From assembly GCF_002934265.1 (NCBI RefSeq), contig NZ_PTIX01000007.1, positions 186,001 through 250,000 of the forward strand: DNA of 64,000 nucleotides. Direction: 5' to 3'. The stretch comes from Actinokineospora auranticolor. GTDB lineage: Bacteria > Actinomycetota > Actinomycetes > Mycobacteriales > Pseudonocardiaceae. Shown piece by piece: positions 29,038 through 36,996 of this stretch. Under the pieces are notes generated by a model. That model saw only the letters and a program-made list of their open reading frames with translations. It was not told the origin of the DNA and made no database searches. The position numbers were made by a program, and so were the translations under genes. Every line of letters starts with the position of its first letter. Position 1 is the stretch's first letter.

Positions 29038-30420
29038 ATGACGCCCCCGCACAACTACCTCGCCGTGATAAAGGTCGTCGGCATCGGTGGCGGCGGCGTG
29101 AACGCCGTCAACCGGATGATCGAGGTCGGCCTCAAGGGCGTCGAGTTCATCGCGGTGAACACCGACGCGCAGGCGCTGCTGATGTCGGACGCCGACGTCA
29201 AGCTCGACATCGGCCGCGAGCTGACCCGCGGTCTCGGCGCGGGCGCCAACCCCGAGGTCGGGCACAAGGCCGCCGAGGACCACCGCGAGGAGATCGAGGA
29301 GGTCCTCAAGGGGGCCGACATGGTCTTCGTGACCGCGGGCGAGGGCGGCGGCACCGGCACCGGCGGCGCGCCCGTGGTCGCCTCCATCGCGCGCAAGCTC
29401 GGTGCGCTGACCATCGGCGTGGTCACCCGGCCGTTCTCCTTCGAGGGCAAGCGCCGGGCCCGGCAGGCCGAGGACGGCATCACCGAGCTGCGCAACGAGT
29501 GCGACACGCTCATCGTCATCCCGAACGACCGGCTGCTGCAGCTCGGCGACGTCGGGGTGAGCCTGATGGACGCGTTCCGCTCCGCCGACGAGGTCCTGCT
29601 CTCCGGTGTCCAGGGCATCACCGACCTGATCACCACCCCGGGTCTGATCAACCTCGACTTCGCCGACGTCAAGTCCGTGATGTCCGGCGCGGGCAGCGCG
29701 CTGATGGGCATCGGGTCCGCGCGCGGCGAGGGCCGGGCGGTCACCGCCGCCGAGAAGGCCATCAACTCGCCGCTGCTGGAGGCCTCGATGGACGGCGCGC
29801 ACGGCGTGCTGCTGGCCATCGCGGGCGGTTCCGACCTCGGCCTGTTCGAGATCAACGAGTCGGCGTCGCTGGTGCAGGAGGCCGCGCACCCCGAGGCCAA
29901 CATCATCTTCGGCACGGTCATCGACGACTCCCTCGGCGACGAGGTCCGGGTCACGGTGATCGCCGCGGGCTTCGACAGCGGCGGCCCGACGCACAAGAAG
30001 CTCGACCCGACGGCCTTCGGGTCCCGGGCGGGCGCCGCGTCGAACACCGCGGCGCAGGCGCCGGTCGCCCCCGCGCCCGTGGAGCAGGCGCCCGCGCCGG
30101 TGCAGCAGGTCCAGCCGCCCCAGCCGCAGGTGACCCAGCAGGCCTACCAGCCCGCGCCGGTGCAGCAGGTCCAGCCGGTCCAGCCCGCGCACACCCAGCA
30201 CGCGCAGCCGGTCCAGCAGGCGCAGCACGTCCAGCCGGTGCAGCAGGCGCCGCAGCCGGTGCACCTGCCGCAGCAGCACTCACAGGTCCAGCCGGAGCCC
30301 AGCTCCTACCGGGCGGGGGAGTACCAGGCCGCGCGGCAGGGCGGGATCGGCGGCAGGCACGTGCCGGTCACCGAGGACCCGGACGACGAGGTCGACGTCC
30401 CGCCGTTCATGCGCCGGTAA
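29038..30420 (+). CDS. ftsZ: Cell division tubulin homologue FtsZ
   Basis: A 460-residue GTPase that polymerises into the Z-ring. The nucleotide-binding start is [18 protein letters not shown], the tubulin signature [10 protein letters not shown] is near residue 105, and the T7-loop region reads [11 protein letters not shown]. Residues about 335-435 are a variable linker, unusually long and made of P/V/Q repeats (PVQQVQP, QPVQQAQ). The conserved C-terminal peptide [12 protein letters not shown], which binds SepF and other partners, ends the protein. AAAAGGAAGG upstream of ATG 29038 is the ribosome site. Confidence 0.97.
   Translation: MTPPHNYLAVIKVVGIGGGGVNAVNRMIEVGLKGVEFIAVNTDAQALLMSDADVKLDIGRELTRGLGAGANPEVGHKAAEDHREEIEEVLKGADMVFVTAGEGGGTGTGGAPVVASIARKLGALTIGVVTRPFSFEGKRRARQAEDGITELRNECDTLIVIPNDRLLQLGDVGVSLMDAFRSADEVLLSGVQGITDLITTPGLINLDFADVKSVMSGAGSALMGIGSARGEGRAVTAAEKAINSPLLEASMDGAHGVLLAIAGGSDLGLFEINESASLVQEAAHPEANIIFGTVIDDSLGDEVRVTVIAAGFDSGGPTHKKLDPTAFGSRAGAASNTAAQAPVAPAPVEQAPAPVQQVQPPQPQVTQQAYQPAPVQQVQPVQPAHTQHAQPVQQAQHVQPVQQAPQPVHLPQQHSQVQPEPSSYRAGEYQAARQGGIGGRHVPVTEDPDDEVDVPPFMRR
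30091..30280 (+). repeat. In-frame CAG/GTCCAG repeats in the FtsZ linker
   Basis: Degenerate copies of a unit encoding PVQQVQP/QPVQQAQ recur through this segment of ftsZ, for example at 30100 and 30161. This yields a Gln/Pro/Val-rich linker. Such repeats change length easily by slippage or recombination. Confidence 0.6.
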
Positions 30421-30449
30421 GCGGCCGGACAGCGCGCTCGGAGACAGAC

Positions 30450-30482
30450 CGAAGACCCCGGCGGCCCACGCCGGGGTCTTCG
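30450..30482 (+). terminator. Strong hairpin after ftsZ
   Basis: A perfect 14-base stem (30450-30463 with 30469-30482) around a 5-base loop begins 30 bases after the ftsZ stop. The run after it is not U-rich. It separates ftsZ from pgeF. Confidence 0.75.
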
Positions 30483-30530
30483 GCGTGTGCGCGCTAAGTT
30501 GGCTGGCACGGACGAGGGACGGGAGCACGG

Positions 30531-31235
30531 GTGCGGATTCGTCGGGTGGTCACCACGCGGGAGGGCGGGGCGTCCGCGCCGCCGTACGAGTCGTTCAACC
30601 TCGGCGACCACGTCGGGGACGACCCGGCCGCGGTGGCCGCCAACCGCGCGCGGCTGGCCGGGGAGCTGGGGCTGCCCGCCGAGCGTCTCGTGTGGATGGA
30701 GCAGGTGCACGGCCGCACCGCCGCCGTCGTGCGCGAGCCCGCCCCGGACAAGCTGGAGGCCACCGACGCCGTGGTCACCGCCGAGCCCGGCCTGGCGCTG
30801 GTCGTGCTGGTGGCCGACTGCGTGCCGGTGCTGCTCGCCGACCCCGAGGCGGGTGTGGTCGCGGCCGTGCACGCGGGCCGGGTCGGTGCCCGGATCGGCG
30901 TCGTCCCCGCCGCGCTGGCCGCGATGGCCGAGGCGGGCGCGGACGTGCGCAGGCTGGAGGTCCTGCTCGGGCCGTCGATCTGCGGCGAGTGCTACGAGGT
31001 GCCCGCCGACATGCAGGCCGATGTGGAGCGCCACGTGCCCGGCAGCGCCTGCCGCACCCGCAAGGGCACCCCGGGGCTCGACCTGCGCGCGGGCCTGTGG
31101 CGCCAGCTCGCCGACGCGGGCGTGGCGCGCATCGGCATCGACCCGCGGTGCACGAACGAGGAGCGCGCGCTGTTCAGCCACCGCAGGGAAGGGACCACTG
31201 GGCGATTGGCCGCGGTCACCTGGGTGGAGCCGTGA
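30531..31235 (+). CDS. pgeF: PgeF/YfiH-type peptidoglycan editing factor
   Basis: A 234-residue protein of the multicopper polyphenol oxidase-like (DUF152) family. E. coli YfiH acts on misincorporated UDP-MurNAc-L-Ser, and related proteins have purine nucleoside activity. Metal-site residues are visible in WMEQVHGRTAAV, VADCVPVLLAD and VAAVHAGRVGARIG, with a Cys in GPSICGECYEV. The usual HAGWRG is HAGRVG here. It begins after the ftsZ terminator with GTG 30531 behind GGGAG, and overlaps the next gene by four bases (GTGA). Confidence 0.88.
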   Translation: MRIRRVVTTREGGASAPPYESFNLGDHVGDDPAAVAANRARLAGELGLPAERLVWMEQVHGRTAAVVREPAPDKLEATDAVVTAEPGLALVVLVADCVPVLLADPEAGVVAAVHAGRVGARIGVVPAALAAMAEAGADVRRLEVLLGPSICGECYEVPADMQADVERHVPGSACRTRKGTPGLDLRAGLWRQLADAGVARIGIDPRCTNEERALFSHRREGTTGRLAAVTWVEP

Positions 31236-31972
31236 CCGACCGGGACACCGGCCGCGCGGCCGAGATCGCCGCCAACCTCGCCGAGGTCCGCGCCCGCGTC
31301 GACGCCGCCTGCGCCCGCGCGGGCCGGGACCCGGCCGGGGTGCGGCTGCTGGCCGTCACCAAGACCTTCCCCGCCGCCGACGCCGCCGCGCTGCTCGACC
31401 TCGGTGTGCGCGACCTCGCCGAGAACCGCGAGCAGGAGGCCGGGCCCAAGACCGACGAGGTGGCCGCGTTGCGCCCCGGCGCGGCCCCGCGCTGGCACAT
31501 GGTCGGCAGCCTCCAGCGCAACAAGGCCCGCGCGGTGGTGCGCTGGGCGGCCGAGGTGCAGTCCGTGGACTCCGACCGCCTCGCCGAGGCGCTGGGCCGC
31601 GCCGCGGCCAACGCGATCGCGGCGGGCGAGCGGACCGCGCCGCTCGACGTGTTGCTCCAGGCGAGCATCGACGGCGACCCCGCGCGCGGCGGCTGCCCAC
31701 TCGACGGGCTCCCGGAGCTCGCCGAGCGGGTAATTCGATCGAGTGATCTTCGCCTCCGCGGGATCATGGCCGTGGCGCCGCTGGGCACAGAACCCCGGGC
31801 GGCGTTCGCACGTCTTGCGGATGCGGCCGGGCGGCTGCGGGCCGAGTTCCCCTCGGCCGTCGAGCTGTCCTGCGGCATGAGTAACGATCTCGAGGACGCG
31901 ATCGAGTACGGGTCGACGTGCGTGCGTGTCGGAACCGCCCTGCTGGGGGGCCGCGGGTTAGCCTCCCCATAG
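31232..31972 (+). CDS. YggS-family PLP homeostasis protein
   Basis: A 246-residue protein with the alanine-racemase-like barrel of the YggS/PLPBP family. The pyridoxal-phosphate lysine lies in LLAVTKTFPA. LAENREQEAGPK, WHMVGSLQRNKAR, LSCGMSNDLEDAI and the final STCVRVGTALLGGR are the family signatures. These proteins bind PLP without known enzymatic turnover and balance vitamin B6 and amino acid pools. The gene sits in its standard actinobacterial place between pgeF and sepF. Confidence 0.93.
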   Translation: MTDRDTGRAAEIAANLAEVRARVDAACARAGRDPAGVRLLAVTKTFPAADAAALLDLGVRDLAENREQEAGPKTDEVAALRPGAAPRWHMVGSLQRNKARAVVRWAAEVQSVDSDRLAEALGRAAANAIAAGERTAPLDVLLQASIDGDPARGGCPLDGLPELAERVIRSSDLRLRGIMAVAPLGTEPRAAFARLADAAGRLRAEFPSAVELSCGMSNDLEDAIEYGSTCVRVGTALLGGRGLASP

Positions 31973-32096
31973 CAAGAACGGTCCCCGATGGGCAAGATCG
32001 GCCGGGACAGGACCAGTGTCGGCCGCCCGGGTTGAGTTCGACCGGGACGTGGTAGTCGCAAGCGCTGGGCCACGCTCGGGGAGTCGGAGGAACGCC

Positions 32097-32750
32097 ATGA
32101 GTACCTTGCAGAAACTGAAGGCCTACTTCGGCATGGTCCCGGCCGACGAGCTCGACGACTACGACGCCGAGGAGTACGACCGGCGCGGCTACCACCGCCC
32201 CGAGTACGCCGCGGACGACGAGTTCGACGAGTACCAGGGCGGTCGCCGCCGCTGGTTCGGCGGGCAGCAGCGCCCCGGCTACCGGGACGAGATCGAGGAC
32301 GACTACGAGCCCGCCGAGCGGCCCCGGCCCCGGCAGGTGTGGTCGCCCGCGGCCCAGGCCGACACCGGCAACCACGGCGCCCAGACCCACGGGGCGCTGG
32401 CCGTGGACGCCCGCCGCGACCCGGGACCGCGCACCCGCGCGCCCGAGCCGCAGGCGCCTGCGGCGTACCCGCTCGGCCGGGTCGTCACGCTGCACCCGCG
32501 CAGCTACATCGAGGCGCGGACCATCGGCGAGCACTACCGCGACGGCCGCCCGGTCATCATGAACCTGACCGAGATGGACGACGCGGACGCCAAGCGGTTG
32601 GTCGACTTCGCCGCCGGGCTCGCGTTCGCCATGCGCGGCGCCATGGACAAGGTCACCAACAAGGTGTTCTTGATCTCACCGCCGAACGTCGACCCGACGG
32701 CGGAGGACAAGCGCAGGCTGGCCGAGGGTGGATTCGCCTCCCGGAGCTGA
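32097..32750 (+). CDS. sepF: Cell division protein SepF
   Basis: A 217-residue SepF. The N-terminal membrane-targeting helix is MSTLQKLKAYFGMV. An acidic, disordered linker rich in D, E, Y and R follows to about residue 120, then the conserved SepF core (VVTLHPRSYIEARTIGEHYRDGRPVIMNLTEMD) and ending FLISPPNVDPT. SepF anchors FtsZ filaments to the membrane and is the main Z-ring tether in Actinobacteria, which lack FtsA. ATG 32097 is supported by GGAGGAA. An upstream in-frame start (32016) is not needed. Confidence 0.95.
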   Translation: MSTLQKLKAYFGMVPADELDDYDAEEYDRRGYHRPEYAADDEFDEYQGGRRRWFGGQQRPGYRDEIEDDYEPAERPRPRQVWSPAAQADTGNHGAQTHGALAVDARRDPGPRTRAPEPQAPAAYPLGRVVTLHPRSYIEARTIGEHYRDGRPVIMNLTEMDDADAKRLVDFAAGLAFAMRGAMDKVTNKVFLISPPNVDPTAEDKRRLAEGGFASRS

Positions 32751-32769
32751 GTGATGGCAGAGTTGACCC

Positions 32770-33054
32770 GTGGAACCACTGCTCCTCGCCCTCTATTGGG
32801 TGCTCTTCGCCTTCTGGCTGCTGCTCACCGCGCGCGTCGTGGTGGAGATGGTCCGGATGTTCGCCAGGGAGTGGCGTCCGGCGGGTGGGGTTGCGGTGAC
32901 GCTGGAGACCATCTACACAGTGACCGACCCTCCGGTGCGTTTGGTTCGTCGGCTCATCCCGACGATCCGGATCGGCGGCGTCGGCCTGGACCTATCGATT
33001 ATGGTGCTGCTGTTGGTCGTGTTCATTCTGATGCGACTGGCGTATCCCAGGTGA
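32770..33054 (+). CDS. YggT-family membrane protein
   Basis: A 94-residue protein with two hydrophobic segments (about 6-26 and 74-91). Between them is the conserved YggT stretch IYTVTDPPVRLVRRLIPTIRIGGVGLDLS. The family occurs next to sepF in most Gram-positive dcw clusters and has been linked to envelope and osmotic functions, but its precise role is unsettled. GTG 32770 start, 19 bases after sepF. Confidence 0.9.
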   Translation: MEPLLLALYWVLFAFWLLLTARVVVEMVRMFAREWRPAGGVAVTLETIYTVTDPPVRLVRRLIPTIRIGGVGLDLSIMVLLLVVFILMRLAYPR

Positions 33055-33101
33055 CGGGGAAACCTGGGTGCCTGCAGCCCTGGAGTGCGTGAGGTGATCA
33101 G

Positions 33102-33887
33102 ATGTCGTTGACCCCCGCTGACGTGCACAACGTCGCGTTCAGCAAGCCTCCCATCGGCAAGCGGGGCTACAACGAGGACGAGGTGGACGCGTTCCTCGAC
33201 TTGGTCGAGGTGGAGTTGTCCCGCCTGATCGAGGAGAACAACGACCTGCGCGCGCAGGTCGAGCAGCTCGACGCGCAGCTCGAGTCGGCCCGCGCCGACC
33301 TCGAGGACGCCCGTTCCAGCGCCTCCGTGGCGCCCGTGCGGGCCCCCGAGGAGCCCCGGCGCCTGCAGCCGGTCCCGCCGCCCAGCTCGCTGGAGCAGAC
33401 CAGCCCCGGCGGTGGCGGCGACCACCACGTGCAGGCGGCGAAGGTGCTCGGCCTGGCCCAGGAGATGGCCGACCGGCTCACCGGCGAGGCCAAGGCCGAG
33501 GCCGACGGCATGCTGGCCGAGGCGCGGGCGAAGTCCGACACCATGGTCAACGAGGCGCGCACCCGCGCCGAGACCATGCTCAACGACGCGCGCACCCGGG
33601 CCGACACGCTGGAGCGGCAGGCCCGCGAGAAGGCCACCACGCTGGAGCGCGACGCCCAGCGCCAGCACACCGAGATCATCGGTGCGGTGCAGGCCGAGCG
33701 CACCACGCTGGAGAAGAAGATCGACGAGCTGCGCACGTTCGAGCGCGAGTACCGCACCCGCCTGAAGACCTTCCTGGAGTCCAGCCTGCGTGAGCTGGGC
33801 GACCGGGGTTCCGCCGCGCCGACCACCGAGGCGCGCGCGGGGCAGCAGAGCGGCTACTCGTTCGGCCCCCGGGCCGAGGCTGGCTGA
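33102..33887 (+). CDS. wag31: Polar growth scaffold Wag31 (DivIVA)
   Basis: A 261-residue DivIVA homologue. The N-terminal membrane-curvature domain [36 protein letters not shown] is highly conserved. A coiled coil at about 40-70, a proline-rich spacer (about 75-105) and a long coiled coil (about 112-230) follow. The latter has near-heptad repeats of AE/AR with [21 protein letters not shown]. It recruits wall synthesis to the poles. GAGGTGA is its ribosome site. It closes the dcw cluster. Confidence 0.95.
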   Translation: MSLTPADVHNVAFSKPPIGKRGYNEDEVDAFLDLVEVELSRLIEENNDLRAQVEQLDAQLESARADLEDARSSASVAPVRAPEEPRRLQPVPPPSSLEQTSPGGGGDHHVQAAKVLGLAQEMADRLTGEAKAEADGMLAEARAKSDTMVNEARTRAETMLNDARTRADTLERQAREKATTLERDAQRQHTEIIGAVQAERTTLEKKIDELRTFEREYRTRLKTFLESSLRELGDRGSAAPTTEARAGQQSGYSFGPRAEAG

Positions 33888-33892
33888 CGGCT

Positions 33893-33948
33893 CGGGCGCG
33901 GGGGTGGTGTGACCGGGTGAACCCGGTCCGCCCCGCTCACCGCGCCCG
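33893..33948 (+). terminator. Nested hairpin after wag31
   Basis: Outer arms CGGGCGCGG (33893-33901) and CCGCGCCCG (33940-33948) enclose an inner perfect stem GACCGGGT/ACCCGGTC (33911-33918 with 33921-33928). It starts six bases after the wag31 stop, marking the probable end of the cluster transcript. Confidence 0.6.
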
Positions 33949-33969
33949 GGGCCGTTCGGCTGCGGACCC

Positions 33970-34806
33970 ATGGTCTTAGCCCTCGTCCTGCTGCTGGTGC
34001 TCGCCGCCCTCGGGCTGCTGATCGCCGCGCTCACCACGGCCAACACGCTGTGGGCCTGGATCTCGGTCACCATCTCGGTGGTGGCCGCGGTGATCCTGGT
34101 GGTCGACTGGGTCGGCGCCCGCCGCCGACGCCGGGCGGCCGCGGACGCCGAACCGACGGCCACCCGCGACACCGGGATCGCCTCGTCCCCCGCCGGGACG
34201 GGTGCCGCCGCGGACCGCGACGACCTCGACGTCGACCCGTTCACCGACCAGGGACCGCCGTCCGGCGATCTCGCCTGGCTCGGCGCGGACGCGCCGCCGG
34301 AGCGGGCCCCGGACAACCGGACCCCGGTCGGGTACACCTCGGGCAGCCAGACCCCGGGCAGCCAGACCCCGGGCAGTCCGGCTTCGGGCAGTCGGACTTC
34401 GGGCAGCCGGTCCGCGGACATCGGCGACGACCAGCTCGAAGCCACGGGTTTCCACGCGCCGCCGTCGCGGTTCGAGGACTCCGGGCAGCACGAGCCCGTC
34501 GCGCTCGCCGACCTCCCGACCAACCTGGACCCGGACCGCGAGCCGCCGGAGGAGGCGACCGACGCGGCGGACCTGCTGATCGTCGCCGACCTGCGGGTCG
34601 ACGTGCGGGTCCTCGACGAGCGGCCGCGCTACCACCTGCCGCGCTGCGCGTGGCTGGGCGCCCGCCCGTCGATCACCCTGCCCGCCGCCGAGGCCAGGGA
34701 ACTCGGGTTCACCCCCTGCGCGATCTGCACCCCGGACGCCGTGCTCGCCGCCCGGCACCGCGAGGGCCGGGGTCCCCGACAGCCGCGCCCCACCGACGCG
34801 GGGTGA
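33970..34806 (+). CDS. Membrane protein with Ser/Gly repeats and a C-terminal Cys/His site
   Basis: A 278-residue protein of unknown function. Two N-terminal helices (about 2-22 and 29-48) are followed by a basic stop-transfer (ARRRRRAA). A long disordered region follows with five 5-residue repeats of the SGSQT type (about residues 123-148). A compact C-terminal domain (about 200-262) carries YHLPRCAWLGARPSITLPAAEARELGFTPCAICTPDA split over two lines of motif. The H, C and CxxC-like spacing resembles the Ada-type zinc site, so metal binding is likely. Its place beside wag31 suggests an envelope or polar-growth role, which is only inference. Confidence 0.75.
   Translation: MVLALVLLLVLAALGLLIAALTTANTLWAWISVTISVVAAVILVVDWVGARRRRRAAADAEPTATRDTGIASSPAGTGAAADRDDLDVDPFTDQGPPSGDLAWLGADAPPERAPDNRTPVGYTSGSQTPGSQTPGSPASGSRTSGSRSADIGDDQLEATGFHAPPSRFEDSGQHEPVALADLPTNLDPDREPPEEATDAADLLIVADLRVDVRVLDERPRYHLPRCAWLGARPSITLPAAEARELGFTPCAICTPDAVLAARHREGRGPRQPRPTDAG
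34341..34415 (+). repeat. Five 15-base in-frame tandem repeats
   Basis: GGGCAG begins at 34341, 34356, 34371, 34386 and 34401, an exact 15-base period. It encodes GSQTP/GSPAS/GSRTS variants in the membrane protein gene. The first two units are nearly identical and the later ones diverge. Confidence 0.8.
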
Positions 34807-34861
34807 CCGGCGTCACCCCCGAATTCCCCCACGGGAGCGGGGGCGTCGGCATCCTGGGCTG

Positions 34862-36109
34862 ATGGCCGATGTGACCACCGACACCCGCCCCGGGCCCGAC
34901 TTCACCCGGTTGTGGTGGTCCTCCGCGGCGACCAACCTCGCCGACGGCGTGGTGATCGCCGCCGGGCCGCTGCTGGTCGCCTCGCTCACCCGCGACCCGG
35001 TCGCGATCGGTGCCGCCGCGTTCGCGCAGAACCTGCCGTGGCTGCTGTTCTCGTTGGTCAGCGGCGCGCTGGTGGACCGCTGGGACCGGCGCCGCGTGCT
35101 GGTCGCGGTCAACGCCTTCCGCGCCGCGCTGATCGGGGTCCTGGTCGCCGCGATCGCCGTGGACGCGCTCACCGTGTGGTTGGTCTACGCGGTGTTCTTC
35201 CTGCTGGGCACCGCCGAGACGCTGGTCGACACGGCGGCCAGCGCGCTGGTGCCCGACATCGTCGCGGTGGCCGCGCTGCCCACCGCCAACGCCCGGCAGC
35301 AGGCGGTCGGAATCGTCGGCAACATGCTCGTCGCCCCGCCGATGGGGGCCGCGCTGTTCGCGGTCGCGGTCGCCCTGCCGTTCTGGGTGGACGCGGGCCT
35401 GTTCCTGGTCGGCGCGGTGGTCGCGGGCACCCTGCGGCACCGGCCGCCGCCGCGCCCGCGCGCGGCGGGCACCCGGATCCGCGCGGAGATCGCCGAGGGC
35501 GTGCGGTGGGCGTGGTCGCACCGGCTGCTGCGGGCGATGGCGGTGTCGCTGTGCCTGATGAACGTGCTGCTGATGGCGACGCTGGCGATCCTCGTGCTCT
35601 ACGCCGAGCAGCGGCTCGGCCTCGACGAGGTCGGGTTCGGCCTGCTGTTCGCCGCGACCGCCGCGGGCGGGCTCATCGGGTCCGCGGTGGCGCCGTGGCT
35701 GCGCCGCCGCTTCGGCGACAGCCCGCTGGTGCGGGTCGGGCTGGTGATCGAGACCGCGACCCACTTCCTGCTGGCCACCACCACGGACCCGTGGGTCGCA
35801 GGCGCGGTCATCCTGGTGTTCGGGGTGCACGGCTCGGTGTTCGGCGTGGTGCTGACCTCGGCGCGGCAGCGAGCGGTACCGGAGGCCCTGCGCGGTCGGG
35901 TCGGCAGCGTCTACATGTTGCTGATCATCGGTGGTGCGGGCATCGGGTCACTGGTCGGTGGGTTTATCGCACGGGGGTACGGCATCACCGCGCCGTTCTG
36001 GGTCGCCGGGGTGGCCATGGTCGTGCTGACCGCGGCGGTCTGGCGTGTCTTCCGGCCTGCGGTGTTCGATGAGGCCCTGCCTGGGGAACAGGACCAACCG
36101 GAAGGGTGA
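34862..36109 (+). CDS. MFS transporter (EntS-like MFS_3 family)
   Basis: A 415-residue major facilitator with about eleven to twelve helices. It has the family loop GALVDRWDRRRVLVAVN between helices 2 and 3 and a second-half equivalent (LRRRFGDSPLVRVG). Similarity in layout is to MFS_3 exporters such as enterobactin EntS. The substrate cannot be inferred because no biosynthetic genes are nearby. A CATCCT element ends six bases before ATG 34862 and no ribosome site is seen, so the mRNA may be leaderless. The stop overlaps a possible start of the next gene. Confidence 0.85.
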   Translation: MADVTTDTRPGPDFTRLWWSSAATNLADGVVIAAGPLLVASLTRDPVAIGAAAFAQNLPWLLFSLVSGALVDRWDRRRVLVAVNAFRAALIGVLVAAIAVDALTVWLVYAVFFLLGTAETLVDTAASALVPDIVAVAALPTANARQQAVGIVGNMLVAPPMGAALFAVAVALPFWVDAGLFLVGAVVAGTLRHRPPPRPRAAGTRIRAEIAEGVRWAWSHRLLRAMAVSLCLMNVLLMATLAILVLYAEQRLGLDEVGFGLLFAATAAGGLIGSAVAPWLRRRFGDSPLVRVGLVIETATHFLLATTTDPWVAGAVILVFGVHGSVFGVVLTSARQRAVPEALRGRVGSVYMLLIIGGAGIGSLVGGFIARGYGITAPFWVAGVAMVVLTAAVWRVFRPAVFDEALPGEQDQPEG

Positions 36110-36114
36110 CCGCG

Positions 36115-36768
36115 ATGCCGGTGGACGCCTACTGCGAGCGCACGGGGCCTGAGTTCTGGTCCGAGCCGGTCAACGCGTGGACGAACGCGGCGTTCCTGGT
36201 CGCGGCCTTCTTCGCCTATAGGGAGGTTCGGCGCCGGGGTGCGCCGTGGTGCGTGCGGGCGCTCGTAGTGGTGCTGGTGGCGATCGCGCTGGGGAGCTTC
36301 ACCTTCCACACTGTGGCGACGCGGTGGGCGGCGGCGATGGACGTGACGCCGATCCTGGTCTTCATGATCACGTACGTGGTCGTGTTCCCGAAGCTGTTCC
36401 TCGAACTGCCGTGGCGGTGGGCCTGGCTGGGCTGCCCGCTGTTCGTCGGGTTCGCCGTGCTGGTGAACCTGATCGCGGGTGGGGGCGCCTTGGCGGGCGC
36501 GGGCGCGTACCTGCCCGCGCTGCTCGGCATGGTGGCGTTCGCGGTGATCCTGGCCGTGCGCGGTGAACGCGCCTACGCGCTGTGGTTCGCGGGCACCGCG
36601 GTGGTGTTCGGTGTGTCCCTCGCGCTGCGCACGGTCGACTCCCGGGTCTGCGGCGGCTTCCCGCTCGGTACGCACTTCGCCTGGCACCTGCTCAACGCGG
36701 TGGTCCTGTACCTGCTCATCCGGGTGGCGGTCGACCGCGCGGCAAAGCCGGTTGCGGACGAGGGTTAG
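36115..36768 (+). CDS. Ceramidase-like (CREST superfamily) membrane protein
   Basis: A 217-residue protein with about seven helices and the ceramidase-family pattern. It opens with YCERTGPEFWSEPVNAWTNAAF. GSFTFHTVATRWAAAMDVTPI carries the first His and Asp, and PLGTHFAWHLLNAVVLYLL carries the two C-terminal histidines. These residues bind zinc in alkaline ceramidases. Bacterial substrates are unknown and many Actinobacteria have no obvious sphingolipids, so the true amide substrate may differ. ATG 36115 follows GGAAGGG at good distance. GTG 36106, overlapping the MFS stop, is an alternative. Confidence 0.8.
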   Translation: MPVDAYCERTGPEFWSEPVNAWTNAAFLVAAFFAYREVRRRGAPWCVRALVVVLVAIALGSFTFHTVATRWAAAMDVTPILVFMITYVVVFPKLFLELPWRWAWLGCPLFVGFAVLVNLIAGGGALAGAGAYLPALLGMVAFAVILAVRGERAYALWFAGTAVVFGVSLALRTVDSRVCGGFPLGTHFAWHLLNAVVLYLLIRVAVDRAAKPVADEG

Positions 36769-36774
36769 ACTCGA

Positions 36775-36996
36775 GGGCACATGGCGCTGATCCGGCTATC
36801 ACCGGGGAGCCTCCGGAAGAACGGGCGTCAGCCCCAGTAGAACCGGACGGGACCGGCCCGTGACAGCCGGACGAACGAGTGGTCGCGGGCGTCGAGCCCG
36901 CGGCAAGCGGGGTGGTACCGCGGCGCGCGAGGGCAACGAGGTCCGCGCGAGTCGTCCCCGTGTGGGTCCGACCGATCCGTACGAGGAGTACCACCC
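36775..36996 (+). promoter_or_regulatory. Isoleucine T-box riboswitch of ileS (translational type)
   Basis: The leader contains an ATC specifier (36790-36792, isoleucine codon) in a short stem I region. The canonical T-box core GGGTGGTACCGCG lies at 36910-36922, where the UGG pairs with uncharged tRNA acceptor ends. This is the short-stem-I layout known for actinobacterial ileS. GGGTGGTAC (36910-36918) is exactly complementary to GTACCACCC (36988-36996), which covers the last base of the GAGGAG ribosome site and reaches the ATG. That helix would hide the start region until uncharged tRNA-Ile binds. Confidence 0.9.

Noticed and set aside
30091-30280. CRISPR-like regular repeats in the ftsZ 3' part
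   Set aside because: Units are short, degenerate and in frame, encoding the FtsZ linker; there are no spacers or cas genes.
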